Source of the DNA: Actinoplanes sandaracinus
Lineage (GTDB): Bacteria; Actinomycetota; Actinomycetes; Mycobacteriales; Micromonosporaceae
Assembly: GCF_030009775.1 (NCBI RefSeq)
Contig: NZ_JASCTH010000040.1
Span: 1-64,000 of the forward strand
Length of the DNA: 64,000 nucleotides
Direction: 5' to 3'
A program made the position numbers and the translations under genes. This document shows, piece after piece, positions 9,290-18,301 of this stretch. Positions within the stretch are counted from its first letter, which is position 1. Every line of letters starts with the position of its first letter. The notes under the pieces were generated by a model, which was given only the letters and a program-made list of their open reading frames with translations, made no database searches and was not told the origin of the DNA.

Positions 9290-10880
9290 GGAGGGGGTTG
9301 TCGACGGTGATGTGGATGTCGCCGGCGCCGGCGAGGCGCATGCGGACGAGGGCTTTGTGGGGGATGTGGGCGGCGGTGAGCCAGTGGTGGTCGGCGGTGG
9401 CGTGGGGGTGGGGGCGCAGGGTGTCGTAGGTGTCGTCGATGACGGTGCGGATGAGGCGCCAGGCGTGGGTTTCGTCGAGGTTGTGGGATTCGGCGAGGCG
9501 GATGACGAGTTCGCCGAGGTGGGCTTGCAGGGCGGTGTAGCCGAGTTTGGCGCGCAGGGTTTCGGTGTTGTCGGTGCTGATGACGGAGCCGGGCCAGAGG
9601 TCGATGGTGTGGCCGGTTTGGGTGAGGCGGCCGGGGTGCAGGCGTAGTCCGGCGAAGTCGCGGAGGGCGAGGCGGTGGGGGTGGCCGTTTTTGAAGGTGG
9701 GCAGGCAGTTCTGGAGGTGGGCTTCGAGGGCGATGCCGTGGGTGAGGAGGCGTAGTAGGGGTGGCAGCAGGAGCCGGGTGTAGTCGGTGAGCCAGGTGGC
9801 GGGGTTGCCGCCGGCGGTGTTGACGAGGCCGGCCAGGACGGTGGTGCCGGTGGTGGGGTCGTAGGCGGGGAGGGCGCCGCCGGGGATGGCGTGTTCGCCG
9901 GGTTGGAGGCGGCCGGTGAGGCCGGTGCGGGTGATGGCGGAGAGGTCGCGGCCGCTGCCGGTGGGGACGGCGGCGCCGGCGGGTTCGGTCATGAGCAGGA
10001 TGCGGTGGCCGTCGGGGTCGTCGTCGATGAGTTGGGTGAGCAGGGTGGAGAGGGTGGGGCCGTTGCGGGTGCTGGCGATGCTGATGCTGCGGCGGGTGGA
10101 GGTGACTTGGATGTCGAGGCTGACTTTGAGGTAGTGGCCGCCGGGCAGGAGCAGGGTGCGCAGGGCGGCGGTGGGTGTGGCGTCGAGGTGGCCGTCGAGG
10201 CGTTTGAGGGTGCCGTCGGTGAAGGCGTCGGCGTAGCGGGTGAGGACGGTGTCGTGTTGCCAGGCGTGGACGGGTTGGAGGCGGTGTCCGGGTGGGGCGT
10301 GGGGGATGTCGTGGAAGTGCTGGTGGAGCCAGGGGCCGAGGTCGTCGCCGAGGTGGGTGTCGTCGCGGACGGCGATGAAGTGGATGCGGGTGTGGCCGGC
10401 TTCGAGGTCGTGGGCGAGGACGTCGCCGGTGTCCCAGCCGAGGCGGGTGCGGCCGCAGGGGTGCAGGTTGTGGCCGGCGACGGCGAGGCGTTCGAGGTGT
10501 ACGGCGGTGAGGTCGGGGTTGGCGCTGGTGGGGATGGTGGGGTCGTAGCGGGCGTGGGCTAGGGCGAGGTTGATGACGGCGTTGCGGATTTCGGTGGAGA
10601 AGGTGCCGGTGGTGTCGATGCCGGCGAGGAGGTCGACGGGGTCGGCGACGCCGGCGTGGGGGTATTCGGTGCGGTTGAAGGCGTGGGTGTGGCCGCCGGC
10701 GGTTTTGGGGGTGAGGTTTTCGCGGGTGAGGGCGGCGCGGAGGCGGCGGCCGACGGTGTCGGCGGCGTGGGGGAGGTTGCGGACGAAGCCGTCGACGAGG
10801 TGGGGTTCGTGGACGGCGAGGGCGGCTTCGGTGTGGGCGGCGGCCGCGGCGAGGCGGCCGGTGGTGACGAGGCGGATCAT
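9282..10880 (-). CDS. IucA/IucC-family NIS siderophore synthetase (second gene)
   Basis: 532 residues. Recognisable family motifs are NLHPCGRTRLGW (early basic ATP-binding loop), LKVSLDIQVTSTRRSIS, GIALEAHLQNCLPTF (catalytic E-A-H-x-Q-N block), the downstream RDFAGLRL, and a C-terminal helix ending in HKALVRMRL. The enzyme adenylates a carboxylate (usually of citrate) and condenses it with an amine or alcohol. It lies 22 bases after the first synthetase and overlaps the decarboxylase, so the three genes form one operon. Specificity type (A, B or C) cannot be told from sequence alone. Confidence 0.85.
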   Translation of the reverse strand: MIRLVTTGRLAAAAAHTEAALAVHEPHLVDGFVRNLPHAADTVGRRLRAALTRENLTPKTAGGHTHAFNRTEYPHAGVADPVDLLAGIDTTGTFSTEIRNAVINLALAHARYDPTIPTSANPDLTAVHLERLAVAGHNLHPCGRTRLGWDTGDVLAHDLEAGHTRIHFIAVRDDTHLGDDLGPWLHQHFHDIPHAPPGHRLQPVHAWQHDTVLTRYADAFTDGTLKRLDGHLDATPTAALRTLLLPGGHYLKVSLDIQVTSTRRSISIASTRNGPTLSTLLTQLIDDDPDGHRILLMTEPAGAAVPTGSGRDLSAITRTGLTGRLQPGEHAIPGGALPAYDPTTGTTVLAGLVNTAGGNPATWLTDYTRLLLPPLLRLLTHGIALEAHLQNCLPTFKNGHPHRLALRDFAGLRLHPGRLTQTGHTIDLWPGSVISTDNTETLRAKLGYTALQAHLGELVIRLAESHNLDETHAWRLIRTVIDDTYDTLRPHPHATADHHWLTAAHIPHKALVRMRLAGAGDIHITVDNPLHG

Positions 10881-10902
10881 CGGGGGTCCTTCCGCGGGTG
10901 GC

Positions 10903-12438
10903 TCATGCGTGTGCCGCCATGGGGTTGGGCAGGTGGGTCCATTGGTCGTGCAGGGGGTTGGTGGCCAGTCGCATGGCGGTGGTGGCTTTGACCGGGAGGG
11001 GGTCGGTGAGCAGGGCGCGGGTGTCGGTGGTGCCGTGCAGGGCGGCGGCGGTGATCTGCCAGAGGCGGTCGGGGTCGGCGTGGTGGTGGTGGGTGAGGGC
11101 GGTGATGGTTTGGCGGGCGACGGTGGCGAGGGCGGCGGCGGCGAGTTTGGTGCGTAGTTCGGTGTGGTCGTCGGTGGGGAGGTCGCCGTGTAGTGGGGGC
11201 ATGGGGTGGCCTGCGGTGGTGAGGCGTCCGGGGTGGACGCGGACGCCGCCGAGGTCGCGGTAGAGGGTGCGTACGGGGCGGCCGTCGTGTAGCAGCAGCA
11301 GGGTGTTCTGGCCGTGGGCCTCCAGGGCGACGCCGCGTTCCAGGAGGCGGGCCAGTGGGGCGAATAGCACCTGTCCGAGGTCTTTCATGAAGGTGTACGG
11401 GTCGGTGATCGCCGTCAGGTAGGCGGGGGTGGTGGTGAGGACGCCGAGGGGGACGGCGCCGGGGGGTGGGGCTTGGCGGATGAGGTGGGCGAGGCGGCGG
11501 TCGGGGCCGTGGTCGGTGATGACGGCGCCGGCGGCGGTTTCGGTGAGCACGTCCAGTGGCAGGTCCGCGGTCAGGTTGTGGAGCAGGGCGGACAGGCGGG
11601 GGCCGTTGTCGACGGCGGCGGGGGAGACGGTGCGGACGGCGGAGGTCATCTGGATGTCGACGGCGGTTTTGATGTGGGGGCCGCCGTCGAGGGGTGCGAC
11701 GGTGCGTAGTGACATGAGGGGGCGGACGGGGCCGGTGGTGCCGTCGGTGGTGAGCCATGGGTATTGCTCGCGTAGGCGGGTGGCTTGCCAGGGGTGGGCG
11801 AGTAGGACGGGTTCGCCGCCGCCGTGCCAGCGTTCGGGGGGTACTCGTAGCCGTTGCAGGCGGATGACGGGATGGTGTTCGGGGGCGTAGGCGAGCACGT
11901 CGGTGACGGTCATGCCGGTGCGGGTGCGGCAGCAGGGGTGTAGTGGGTGGCCGTCGGTGAGGAGTTGCTCGGCCAGTCCGGGTGCCGCCGGTGGTGGCGT
12001 GGTGGGCGGGGTGGGGTTGGCGGCGCGGGCGAGGGCGAGGTTGGCGACGCTGTTGGCGATTTCGGTGGCGAGTGGGGAGGTGGGCCAGAGCAGGGTGGTG
12101 AGGTGGGCGGGGTCGTCGGTGGGGGTGCCGTTGAAGGTGGCGGTGAGGCCGGGTGGGGGTTCGGTGAAGGGGGTGGCGGCGCTGGTGGGGTAGGAGAGGG
12201 TGCCGTGGGTGAGGTGGACGTGGGTGCGTCCGTGGTGGTGGTGGCGGCTGGTGACGGCGGGCAGGGGTTCGGTTTCGCAGGCGATGAGGAGGCGGGCGAG
12301 GATCGCGGTGCGGGCTGCGGGTAGTGCTTGGTCGTAGCGTTGCAGCAGGTCGGGGCGGGTTTCGGCGAGTTGGTGGCGGGTGTGGGCGGGGTCGGCGGTG
12401 TGCCGGTGGGGTGGTGGTGTGGGGGTGGGTGGCGGCAC
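10903..12438 (-). CDS. IucA/IucC-family NIS siderophore synthetase (first gene)
   Basis: 511 residues from the GTG at 12438. The motifs parallel the neighbouring synthetase: GHPLHPCCRTRTGM, IKTAVDIQMTSAVRTVS, GVALEAHGQNTLLLL, YRDLGGVRVHPG and a C-terminal VKATTAMRLA. It is the promoter-proximal gene of the operon. The N-terminal 15 residues are Pro/Thr-rich and the true start could be slightly downstream. Two distinct synthetases imply two successive condensations onto citrate or a similar acid, as in staphyloferrin- or vibrioferrin-type pathways. No transporter gene is adjacent. Confidence 0.85.
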   Translation of the reverse strand: MPPPTPTPPPHRHTADPAHTRHQLAETRPDLLQRYDQALPAARTAILARLLIACETEPLPAVTSRHHHHGRTHVHLTHGTLSYPTSAATPFTEPPPGLTATFNGTPTDDPAHLTTLLWPTSPLATEIANSVANLALARAANPTPPTTPPPAAPGLAEQLLTDGHPLHPCCRTRTGMTVTDVLAYAPEHHPVIRLQRLRVPPERWHGGGEPVLLAHPWQATRLREQYPWLTTDGTTGPVRPLMSLRTVAPLDGGPHIKTAVDIQMTSAVRTVSPAAVDNGPRLSALLHNLTADLPLDVLTETAAGAVITDHGPDRRLAHLIRQAPPPGAVPLGVLTTTPAYLTAITDPYTFMKDLGQVLFAPLARLLERGVALEAHGQNTLLLLHDGRPVRTLYRDLGGVRVHPGRLTTAGHPMPPLHGDLPTDDHTELRTKLAAAALATVARQTITALTHHHHADPDRLWQITAAALHGTTDTRALLTDPLPVKATTAMRLATNPLHDQWTHLPNPMAAHA

Positions 12439-12534
12439 CCCACCATTGTTGCGGTCGTTGTGGGGGATGTGTTGCGGGGAGTGGGTGAGCGGTGGGGGTC
12501 ACAGTGGCGTGTTCCCCCGGCGCGGTGAATCCGA

Positions 12535-12563
12535 TAAATTCTCGTATTCATCTTCAGGGGGAG
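12535..12563 (+). promoter_or_regulatory. -10 box and ribosome-binding site of the flavoprotein gene
   Basis: TAAATT at 12535-12540 is a plausible -10 box, and AGGGGGAG at 12556-12563 is a strong Shine-Dalgarno 5 bases before GTG 12569. The 130-base gap is shared with the divergent siderophore operon. I looked for a DtxR/IdeR-like iron box here and did not find one. Confidence 0.5.
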
Positions 12564-12568
12564 TTGCT

Positions 12569-14242
12569 GTGGACGTCGACGTCATCGTGGTGGGGGCGGG
12601 GCTGGCGGGGCTGGCGGCCGCTCATGAGATCACCGGTGCGGGGAAGACGGTGGCGCTGTTGGATCAGGAGAACGCCGCCAACCTGGGTGGTCAGGCGTGG
12701 TGGTCGTTCGGTGGGTTGTTCTTCGTGGGCAGTCCTGAGCAGCGGCGTGCCGGTGTCCGTGACAGTGTCGAGCTGGCTTGGTCGGATTGGCGGGGCAGTG
12801 CCGGGTTCGACCGTCTCGATGACGAGGACGTGTGGGCGGTCAAGTGGGCGCGGGCGTACGTGGAGTTCGCCGCCGGGGAGAAGCGGTCCTGGCTGTCGGG
12901 GATGGGGTTGAGCTGGCTGCCGTTCGCGGGCTGGGCGGAACGCGGTGATCTGCGGGCGGCGGGGCACGGCAATTCGGTGCCGCGGTTCCACATCACCTGG
13001 GGTACGGGCACCGGTGTCGTGGCTCCGTTCGCGGCGGCGGCGGTGGCGGCCGCCGAGGCGGGGCGGCTGCGGTTTCACCATCGGCACCGGGTCGACGAGT
13101 TGATCGTCGAGAACGGTGCGGTGACCGGGGTGCGGGGCACGCTGCTGGCGCCTGATGAGGCGGCTCGTGGTGTGTCGTCGAACCGGGACCGGGTGGGGGA
13201 GTTCGAGTTGCGGGCGCAGGCGGTGGTGGTGACGACGGGCGGGATCGGCGCCAATCACGATCTTGTGCGGCAGTACTGGCCGGCGCGGCTCGGCACCGCA
13301 CCCACCAGCATGATCACCGGGGTGCCGGGTTATGTGGACGGCCGGATGCTGGGCATCGCCGAGTCGGCCGGGGCGCGGCTGGTGAACCGGGACCGGATGT
13401 GGCATTACACCGAGGGTGTGCAGAACTGGGATCCGATCTGGCCGGGTCACGGTATCCGGATCCTGTCGGCGCCGTCGCCGTTGTGGCTGGACGCGCTCGG
13501 GCGGCGTCTGCCGGCGCCGTTCTTTCCCAGTTACGACACGCTCGGCACGTTGCGTTATCTGCGGACGACTCCGGACATCGCCGGGTACGACCATTCGTGG
13601 TTCCTGCTGAGTCAGCGGATCATCGAGAAGGAGTTCGCGTTGTCGGGGTCGGAGCAGAATCCGGACCTGACCGCCGGGGATCGGCGCGGTTTCCTTAAGG
13701 AGCGTCTGTTCGGCAAGGGTGCGCCGGCGCCGGTGGAGGCGTTCAAGCGGCACGGTGCGGACTTCGTGGTGGCCGACACGCTGGAGGAGTTGGTCGCCGG
13801 GATGAACAAGCTGACCGCGCAGCCGTTGCTGGAGGTGGCGCGGGTGCGTGAGCAGGTGCTGGCCCGGGACGGGCAGATGGTCAACAAGGTGTCGAAGGAC
13901 GCGCAGGTGCAGGGGATCCACAATTCGCGCCGCTATCTGGGGGACCGGATCGGTCGGACGTCGGCGCCGCATCGTCTGCTGGATCCGGCGGCCGGCCCGT
14001 TGATCGGGGTGAAGTTGCACATTCTGACGCGTAAGACGCTCGGTGGTATCCAGACCGATCTGGATTCGCGGGCGCTGGGCGCCGATGGCAGGCCGGTGGA
14101 GGGTTTGTACGCGGCCGGTGAGGTCGCCGGGTTCGGTGGCGGTGGTGTGCACGGCTACAACGCGCTGGAGGGCACGTTCCTCGGTGGTTGCCTGTTCGGT
14201 GGCCGTGCGGCGGGCCGGCCCGCCGCACGGTCCCGGGAGTGG
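12569..14242 (+). CDS. FAD-binding dehydrogenase (COG3573-like), 3' end unclear
   Basis: The first 558 residues fit a flavoprotein of the KstD/fumarate-reductase superfamily. They show the N-terminal dinucleotide fold DVIVVGAGLAGLAAAHEI, NLGGQAWWSFGGLFF, GHGNSVPRFHITWGTG, VVVTTGGIGANHD and the C-terminal FAD-contact region LYAAGEVAGFGGGGVHGYNALEG. GTG 12569 is chosen because a strong Shine-Dalgarno precedes it and the Rossmann strand begins at residue 3. The family should end near residue 555, but the frame has no stop there and runs on to 14899 through antisense of the next gene. The loss of the stop coincides with a run of about ten G at 14243, so an indel or base error is likely. Cytoplasmic redox enzyme, substrate unknown. 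Confidence 0.8.
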
Positions 14243-14278
14243 CGGGGGGGGGGCGCGGGGCCGCCCGGGCCCCCCGCC
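14241..14278. terminator. GC-rich stem-loop between convergent genes
   Basis: GGCGGGGGG at 14241-14249 can pair with CCCCCCGCC at 14270-14278. It lies between the convergent flavoprotein and lipoprotein genes, as expected for a bidirectional terminator. The long G run makes the exact sequence untrustworthy. Confidence 0.4.
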
Positions 14279-14338
14279 GGGTTGGGGGGTGGGCCGCCCC
14301 GTAGCCGCGGGGCCCCCCGACGGTCGCGGCGGGGTGGG

Positions 14339-15001
14339 TCAGCGCAGCTGGGTGACGATCTCGTCGGTGATCGGCCCGGTGAGGGGGCTGAGTTCGGACA
14401 TCAGTTTCTGGGCGTGGGCGGCGGGGTCCTTCGGCAGGACCGGTGTCTGCCACACCGTGACGATGACGACCGCGTTCTCGACCACGGTGGTCTGGGTGAG
14501 GCTCTCGATGGTGGCGTCGGCGGAGAAGATGGCCCGGCCGGCGGCGGTGTCGCCTTCGGCGGTCCAGACCGCGGAGTCGGGTTCGGCGGCCTCTTTCAGG
14601 GCCCGGCCGCGGGCGTCATTGTAGACCCGTTGCGCGTTGCCGGTGCCGGTCTTGGTGGGTTGCACGCCGTCGGCGAACACCAGGACCTCGGCGTTGAGCA
14701 GGGGCCGGTCGGTGCCGGAGCCGGTGCCCCAGGAGCAGGAGGCTCCGGCCAGGGCGCCGACCGCAGGGCGGGCGGACCGGAACTGGCGGCCCGGGCCGGA
14801 GGCGTTGAACCGTTTGGCTTCGGTGGACCGCAGTGTCGGGCAGCCGCCGCCGTCCACACCGGTGTAGTGGGTGGCGGCCGACGCCGACGCTGCCGGTGAC
14901 GCTGGTGCCGATGGTGGGTCGGGCTTCTCCGTGCTCGCGGAACAGCCGGCCAGACCGGCCAGCACCACCACCATCGACATGATCGGCCTGCGTCGCTGCA
15001 T
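14339..15001 (-). CDS. Secreted lipoprotein, possibly DUF3558-like
   Basis: 220 residues from the ATG at 15001. The frame opens further upstream, but this start gives a proper lipoprotein signal: RRR, a hydrophobic stretch, and lipobox LAGC with Cys about 20 residues in. A Ser/Ala/Pro-rich linker follows, then a domain with the cysteine pair in GGGCPTLRSTEA and GASCSWGTG, resembling small actinobacterial lipoproteins of the DUF3558 type. It would be anchored to the outer face of the membrane. The function is unknown. Confidence 0.65.
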   Translation of the reverse strand: MQRRRPIMSMVVVLAGLAGCSASTEKPDPPSAPASPAASASAATHYTGVDGGGCPTLRSTEAKRFNASGPGRQFRSARPAVGALAGASCSWGTGSGTDRPLLNAEVLVFADGVQPTKTGTGNAQRVYNDARGRALKEAAEPDSAVWTAEGDTAAGRAIFSADATIESLTQTTVVENAVVIVTVWQTPVLPKDPAAHAQKLMSELSPLTGPITDEIVTQLR

Positions 15002-15026
15002 GCGCCGACCGTAGCGTAGCCGTCGG

Positions 15027-16004
15027 TCAGGCCAGCAACTTGGTCTCCATCTCGTGATCAAGTCCGACCGGTGGGCGGTCGGCGCGGTGCGGTGCGGCGC
15101 CGGGCAGCGACCGCAGCCACGCCCACGTGTCGGTGACGGTCTCGCGGACCGGCCGGCACCGCAGTCCGGCGGCCAGCGCCCTGCTCACGTCGCCTTGGTG
15201 CAGGAAAGCGTGGATCGGGCCCGGCGGCAGCCACACCGGCAGGTCGGTCCACGGTTGGGCACCGGCGGCGAGGATCTGCTCCGGGGGCAGCCAGCGCAAG
15301 TCGGCGTGTCCGCCGGTGATCTCGGTGGCGACGGCCAGCAGTTCACCCATGGTGGTGTGGCCGGGTTCACTCACGAGGTTGAACGGGCCGGTGTGGCCGG
15401 CCTCGGCCGCGTCCAGCAGGAATTCGGCCAGGTCGCGGGCGTCGATGTACTGCAACGGCAGGTCCTGGGGGCCGGGCGCCGGGGTGGGGCCGCCGCGGTG
15501 CAGCCGGTTGAGCCACCAGGGCAGCCGGCCGATGTCCTCGTGCGGGCCCAGGATGAGACCGGCCCGGGCCAGCAGCAGTGGCCCGGCGAACGCCTCGGCG
15601 GCGCGTTCGCCGCGCAGTTTGTCGCCGGCGTATCCGGGGTCGTCGGCGGCGACGAGCGGCGCGTCCTCGGTGACCGGCGGCGGTGTGGCGCCGGACTCGT
15701 CGAACAGGTAGACCGACCGGCTCGACACGTACGAGAAATGGCCTGCGCGGCCGCGCAGCAGACCCGCGGCCGCGCCGACGGCGTCGGCGTCGGCGGACCA
15801 GGTGTCGACGACGGCGTCCCAGGTGCCGTCGGCGAGCGCGGTGAGGCCGCCGGGGGTGAGCCGGTCGCCGAGCAGGACGCGTGCCCCGTCGACCGGGTCG
15901 CGCCGGCCGCGGTTGAAGACGGTGGTGTCCCAGCCGCGGGCGACCGCCGCCGCGGCCACCGCCCGGCCGACGAAACCACTACCACCCAAGATCAGAATCC
16001 GCAT
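15027..16004 (-). CDS. NAD-dependent epimerase/dehydratase (extended SDR)
   Basis: 325 residues. The Rossmann motif GGSGFVG is at 7-13, FNRGRRDP marks the second strand and NAD-specificity region, HFSYVSSRSVYLF holds the catalytic Ser/Tyr region, and LQYIDARDLAEFLLDAAE is typical of the extended SDR C-terminal half. It probably reduces or epimerises a nucleotide sugar or a related small molecule; no pathway neighbour indicates which. The stop lies just 25 bases upstream of the lipoprotein start on the same strand, so the two may be cotranscribed. Confidence 0.8.
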   Translation of the reverse strand: MRILILGGSGFVGRAVAAAAVARGWDTTVFNRGRRDPVDGARVLLGDRLTPGGLTALADGTWDAVVDTWSADADAVGAAAGLLRGRAGHFSYVSSRSVYLFDESGATPPPVTEDAPLVAADDPGYAGDKLRGERAAEAFAGPLLLARAGLILGPHEDIGRLPWWLNRLHRGGPTPAPGPQDLPLQYIDARDLAEFLLDAAEAGHTGPFNLVSEPGHTTMGELLAVATEITGGHADLRWLPPEQILAAGAQPWTDLPVWLPPGPIHAFLHQGDVSRALAAGLRCRPVRETVTDTWAWLRSLPGAAPHRADRPPVGLDHEMETKLLA

Positions 16005-16096
16005 GCGGCGAGCCTGCCTCAGCGTGCGGCGACACGCCCAGCGGGCTCTGCCGTCGGCAGAGTCCGCTCACCGCGCAGCCCGCGGTCGCGCCTGGC

Positions 16097-16567
16097 TCAG
16101 GTGGCCAGGAACGTCTCGATCGCCTCGACGACCAGGGCGTGGTCGTCGGCCTGCGGCAGCCCGGAGACGGTGACCACGCCGATCACGCCGGCGCCGGGGA
16201 TCCGCACCGGGAACGCGCCGCCGTGCGCGGCGTACCGGGCCGGGTCGAGGCCCTGGGAGGCGTCCAGGTGCCGGCCCTTGGCGGCGAGCCGGCGGCCGAC
16301 CAGGTACGACGACGCCCCGAACCGGTACACGACGCGTACCTTGCGTTCGATCCACGCGTCGTTGCCGGCCACGGCGGCGTGGAACAGCTGTTGGGTGCCG
16401 CGGCGGATGTCCACGGCCACCGGCAGCGCTCGGCTGGTGGCCAGGTCGACCAGCAGGCAGCCGAGCGCGAAGGCGTCGGCTTCGGTGAAGGTGCCGAAGA
16501 CCAGGCGTCGTTCCTGCTCCTCGATGGTGGCGATCAGCTTCTGCGGGTCTTCGCTCATGGCAGTCAT
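16097..16567 (-). CDS. UPF0303/GlcG-HbpS-like heme-degrading-domain protein
   Basis: 156 residues. An N-terminal helix (QKLIATIEEQERRLVF) is followed by DAFALGCLLVDLA, VAVDIRRGTQQLFHAA and the conserved HGGAFPVRIPGAGVIGVVTVSGLPQADDHALVVEAI. This is the UPF0303 pattern, a small cytoplasmic domain related to GlcG/HbpS, some members of which bind heme or act as oligomeric sensors. The biochemical role is not established. It lies directly downstream of the TSUP permease (10 bases), which suggests an operon. Confidence 0.75.
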   Translation of the reverse strand: MTAMSEDPQKLIATIEEQERRLVFGTFTEADAFALGCLLVDLATSRALPVAVDIRRGTQQLFHAAVAGNDAWIERKVRVVYRFGASSYLVGRRLAAKGRHLDASQGLDPARYAAHGGAFPVRIPGAGVIGVVTVSGLPQADDHALVVEAIETFLAT

Positions 16568-16576
16568 TGTGGCGGG

Positions 16577-17407
16577 TCAGGCTTGCTGCCAGTGCAGCCA
16601 CCCGAGGCGGGCGATGAGCATCAGCACCACCGCCAGCAGCACGATCCTGACGAACCCGGCGCCGCGGCGCAGCGCCATCCGGGCGCCCAGCAGTGCCCCG
16701 CCGACGTTGCAGACCGCCATGGCCGCGCCGAGCAGCCAGGCGACATGGCCGGTGGCGGCGAACACGACCAGCGCGCCCAGGTTGGTGGCCGTGTTGACGA
16801 TCTTCGCCATCGCCGAGCCGTGCACGAAGTCGGCGCCGACGATGGTGGTGAACGCCAGCACCAGGAACGTGCCGGTGCCGGGGCCGATCAGGCCGTCGTA
16901 GACGGCGATCACCCCTCCGGCGACCGCGACCGCGGTGCCGCGCCGCCAGGCGGTGCGTTTCTGGGACTGCTCGGTGAGGCCCATCTGCGGGCGGACGGTG
17001 ACGAACACGGCCACCGCGACGAGCACCACGATGATCACGGGCCGGTACGCGGACGCTGGGATCGCCCCGGCCAGCGCCGCCCCGCAGCCGGAGCAGAGCA
17101 GCGCCAGGGCGGCCGCCGGGCCCGCCACCCGCCAGTCGATCTTCGTGCGGCGGGCGTAGGCCACCGCCGCCGTGCTCGTTCCGCAGATCGCCGTGAGTTT
17201 GTTCGTGCCCAGCGCCGTGGCCGTGCCCAGGTGCGGGGCGACCACCATCAGCGCCGGCAGCAGCAGCAGCCCGCCTCCGCCGACGACCGCGTCCACCCAG
17301 CCGGCCGCGAACGCCGCCACCAGCAAGGTGGCGATCACCGGCCGCGCCGCTGTTTCTGCAGCCACATCCCGAACAGCGCGCCCACCACGAACAGCATCGC
17401 GAGACAC
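16577..17407 (-). CDS. TSUP (TauE/SafE) family membrane permease
   Basis: 276 residues with about eight hydrophobic segments. Two GALxGxxxA-type repeats can be seen: [18 protein letters not shown] near the N-terminus and [19 protein letters not shown] near the C-terminus, together with [18 protein letters not shown]. These are hallmarks of TauE/SafE exporters for sulfite, organosulfonates or other small anions. It sits in the cytoplasmic membrane. The UPF0303-like gene follows 10 bases later. Substrate unknown. Confidence 0.8.
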   Translation of the reverse strand: MSRDAVRGGRAVRDVAAETAARPVIATLLVAAFAAGWVDAVVGGGGLLLLPALMVVAPHLGTATALGTNKLTAICGTSTAAVAYARRTKIDWRVAGPAAALALLCSGCGAALAGAIPASAYRPVIIVVLVAVAVFVTVRPQMGLTEQSQKRTAWRRGTAVAVAGGVIAVYDGLIGPGTGTFLVLAFTTIVGADFVHGSAMAKIVNTATNLGALVVFAATGHVAWLLGAAMAVCNVGGALLGARMALRRGAGFVRIVLLAVVLMLIARLGWLHWQQA

Positions 17408-17445
17408 AACAACGCCTTGAAGAACATCCCACTCATCCCGTTGGC

Positions 17446-17460
17446 TAGGGTCGGCTGGTG
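17446..17460 (+). promoter_or_regulatory. -10 box for a leaderless GTG start
   Basis: TAGGGT at 17446-17451 is followed after 6 bases by GTG 17458. The block TAGGGT-CGGCTG-GTG closely resembles TAGCAT-CGGCTG-GTG before the gene at 40366. No Shine-Dalgarno is present. Confidence 0.45.
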
Positions 17461-18231
17461 CGCCTGGCCACCTTCAACCTGCTGCACGGCAGATCACTGT
17501 CGGACGGCACCGTACACGCCGACCGCATCCGGACAGCGATCGCCGACCTCGACGCCGATGTGCTGGGCCTGCAGGAGGTCGACCGGGCCCAGCCTCGTTC
17601 CGGGCTGCTCGACCTGACCGCTCTGGCCGCCGACGCTCTCGGCGCGGGGCACCACCGGTTCGCCGCCGCCGTCGTCGGCACCCCCGGCCACGTGTGGGAA
17701 CCGTGGCACGCGAGCGCCGACATCACCCACCCGCAGTACGGCATCGCCCTGGTGAGCCGCTATCCGGTGCAACGCTGGCAGATCACCACGCTGCCGGCGG
17801 CGCCGGTGCGGTCGCCGGTGTACGTGCCCGACGGCGGCCTGCTGCTGCTGCGCGACGAGCCGCGGGTGATGCTCGCCGCGGTGCTGGACACCCCGCGCGG
17901 GCCGTTGACGGTCGCCACGACACATCTGTCGTTCGTGCCCGGATGGAACGTGCGTCAGCTGCGCGCCGCGGTCCGGGCGTTGCGGGCGTTGCCGGCGCCG
18001 CGGGTGCTGCTGGGTGATCTGAACATGCCGGCCGGGCCGGTGCGCGCGTTCACCGGCTGGCGGCCGCTGGCGCGGGCGGCGACGTTCCCCAGCCCGTTGC
18101 CGAGAACCCAGCTCGACCATGTGGTGGCGGACCCGCGGGGCGCGGCCACTCTCGGCCGGGTCGTGCAGGTCCGTACCCCGCACGTCCCGGTCTCCGATCA
18201 CCGGCCCCTGGTCGTTCACCTCGACCGTTGA
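17458..18231 (+). CDS. Endonuclease/exonuclease/phosphatase (EEP) family protein
   Basis: 257 residues. The EEP metal-site motifs are present in order: [10 protein letters not shown] at the start (Asn), [11 protein letters not shown] (catalytic Glu), [16 protein letters not shown] (Asp/Asn) and [11 protein letters not shown] (Asp-His pair). Such enzymes cleave phosphodiesters in nucleic acids, inositol phosphates or sphingolipids. There is no signal peptide, so this one is probably cytoplasmic. The DHDPS-like gene follows after 70 bases that contain three copies of a 12-mer. Confidence 0.8.
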   Translation: MRLATFNLLHGRSLSDGTVHADRIRTAIADLDADVLGLQEVDRAQPRSGLLDLTALAADALGAGHHRFAAAVVGTPGHVWEPWHASADITHPQYGIALVSRYPVQRWQITTLPAAPVRSPVYVPDGGLLLLRDEPRVMLAAVLDTPRGPLTVATTHLSFVPGWNVRQLRAAVRALRALPAPRVLLGDLNMPAGPVRAFTGWRPLARAATFPSPLPRTQLDHVVADPRGAATLGRVVQVRTPHVPVSDHRPLVVHLDR

Positions 18232-18282
18232 CCGAGGGCCGCGTCCGTTTCGACCGTTGACTCCGAAAGTTCGACCGTTGAC
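18221..18282 (+). repeat. Three copies of a 12-bp repeat between two genes
   Basis: TCGACCGTTGAC occurs at 18221-18232, 18250-18261 and 18271-18282, identical each time. The first copy contains the stop codon of the EEP gene. The last two also share a downstream CCGAAAG. This could be slippage-born duplication or an iterated binding site ahead of the aldolase gene. Confidence 0.7.
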
Positions 18283-18301
18283 CCGAAAGGAAGTACCAGC
18301 C

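Noticed and set aside
10877-12502. 541-residue Arg/Pro/His-rich minus-strand frame
   Set aside because: Out-of-frame reading of the siderophore synthetase at 10903, which has all the family motifs.
12439-12568. Iron-box (DtxR/IdeR) operator before the siderophore operon
   Set aside because: I searched the divergent spacer for the TTAGG-type 19-bp dyad and found no acceptable match.
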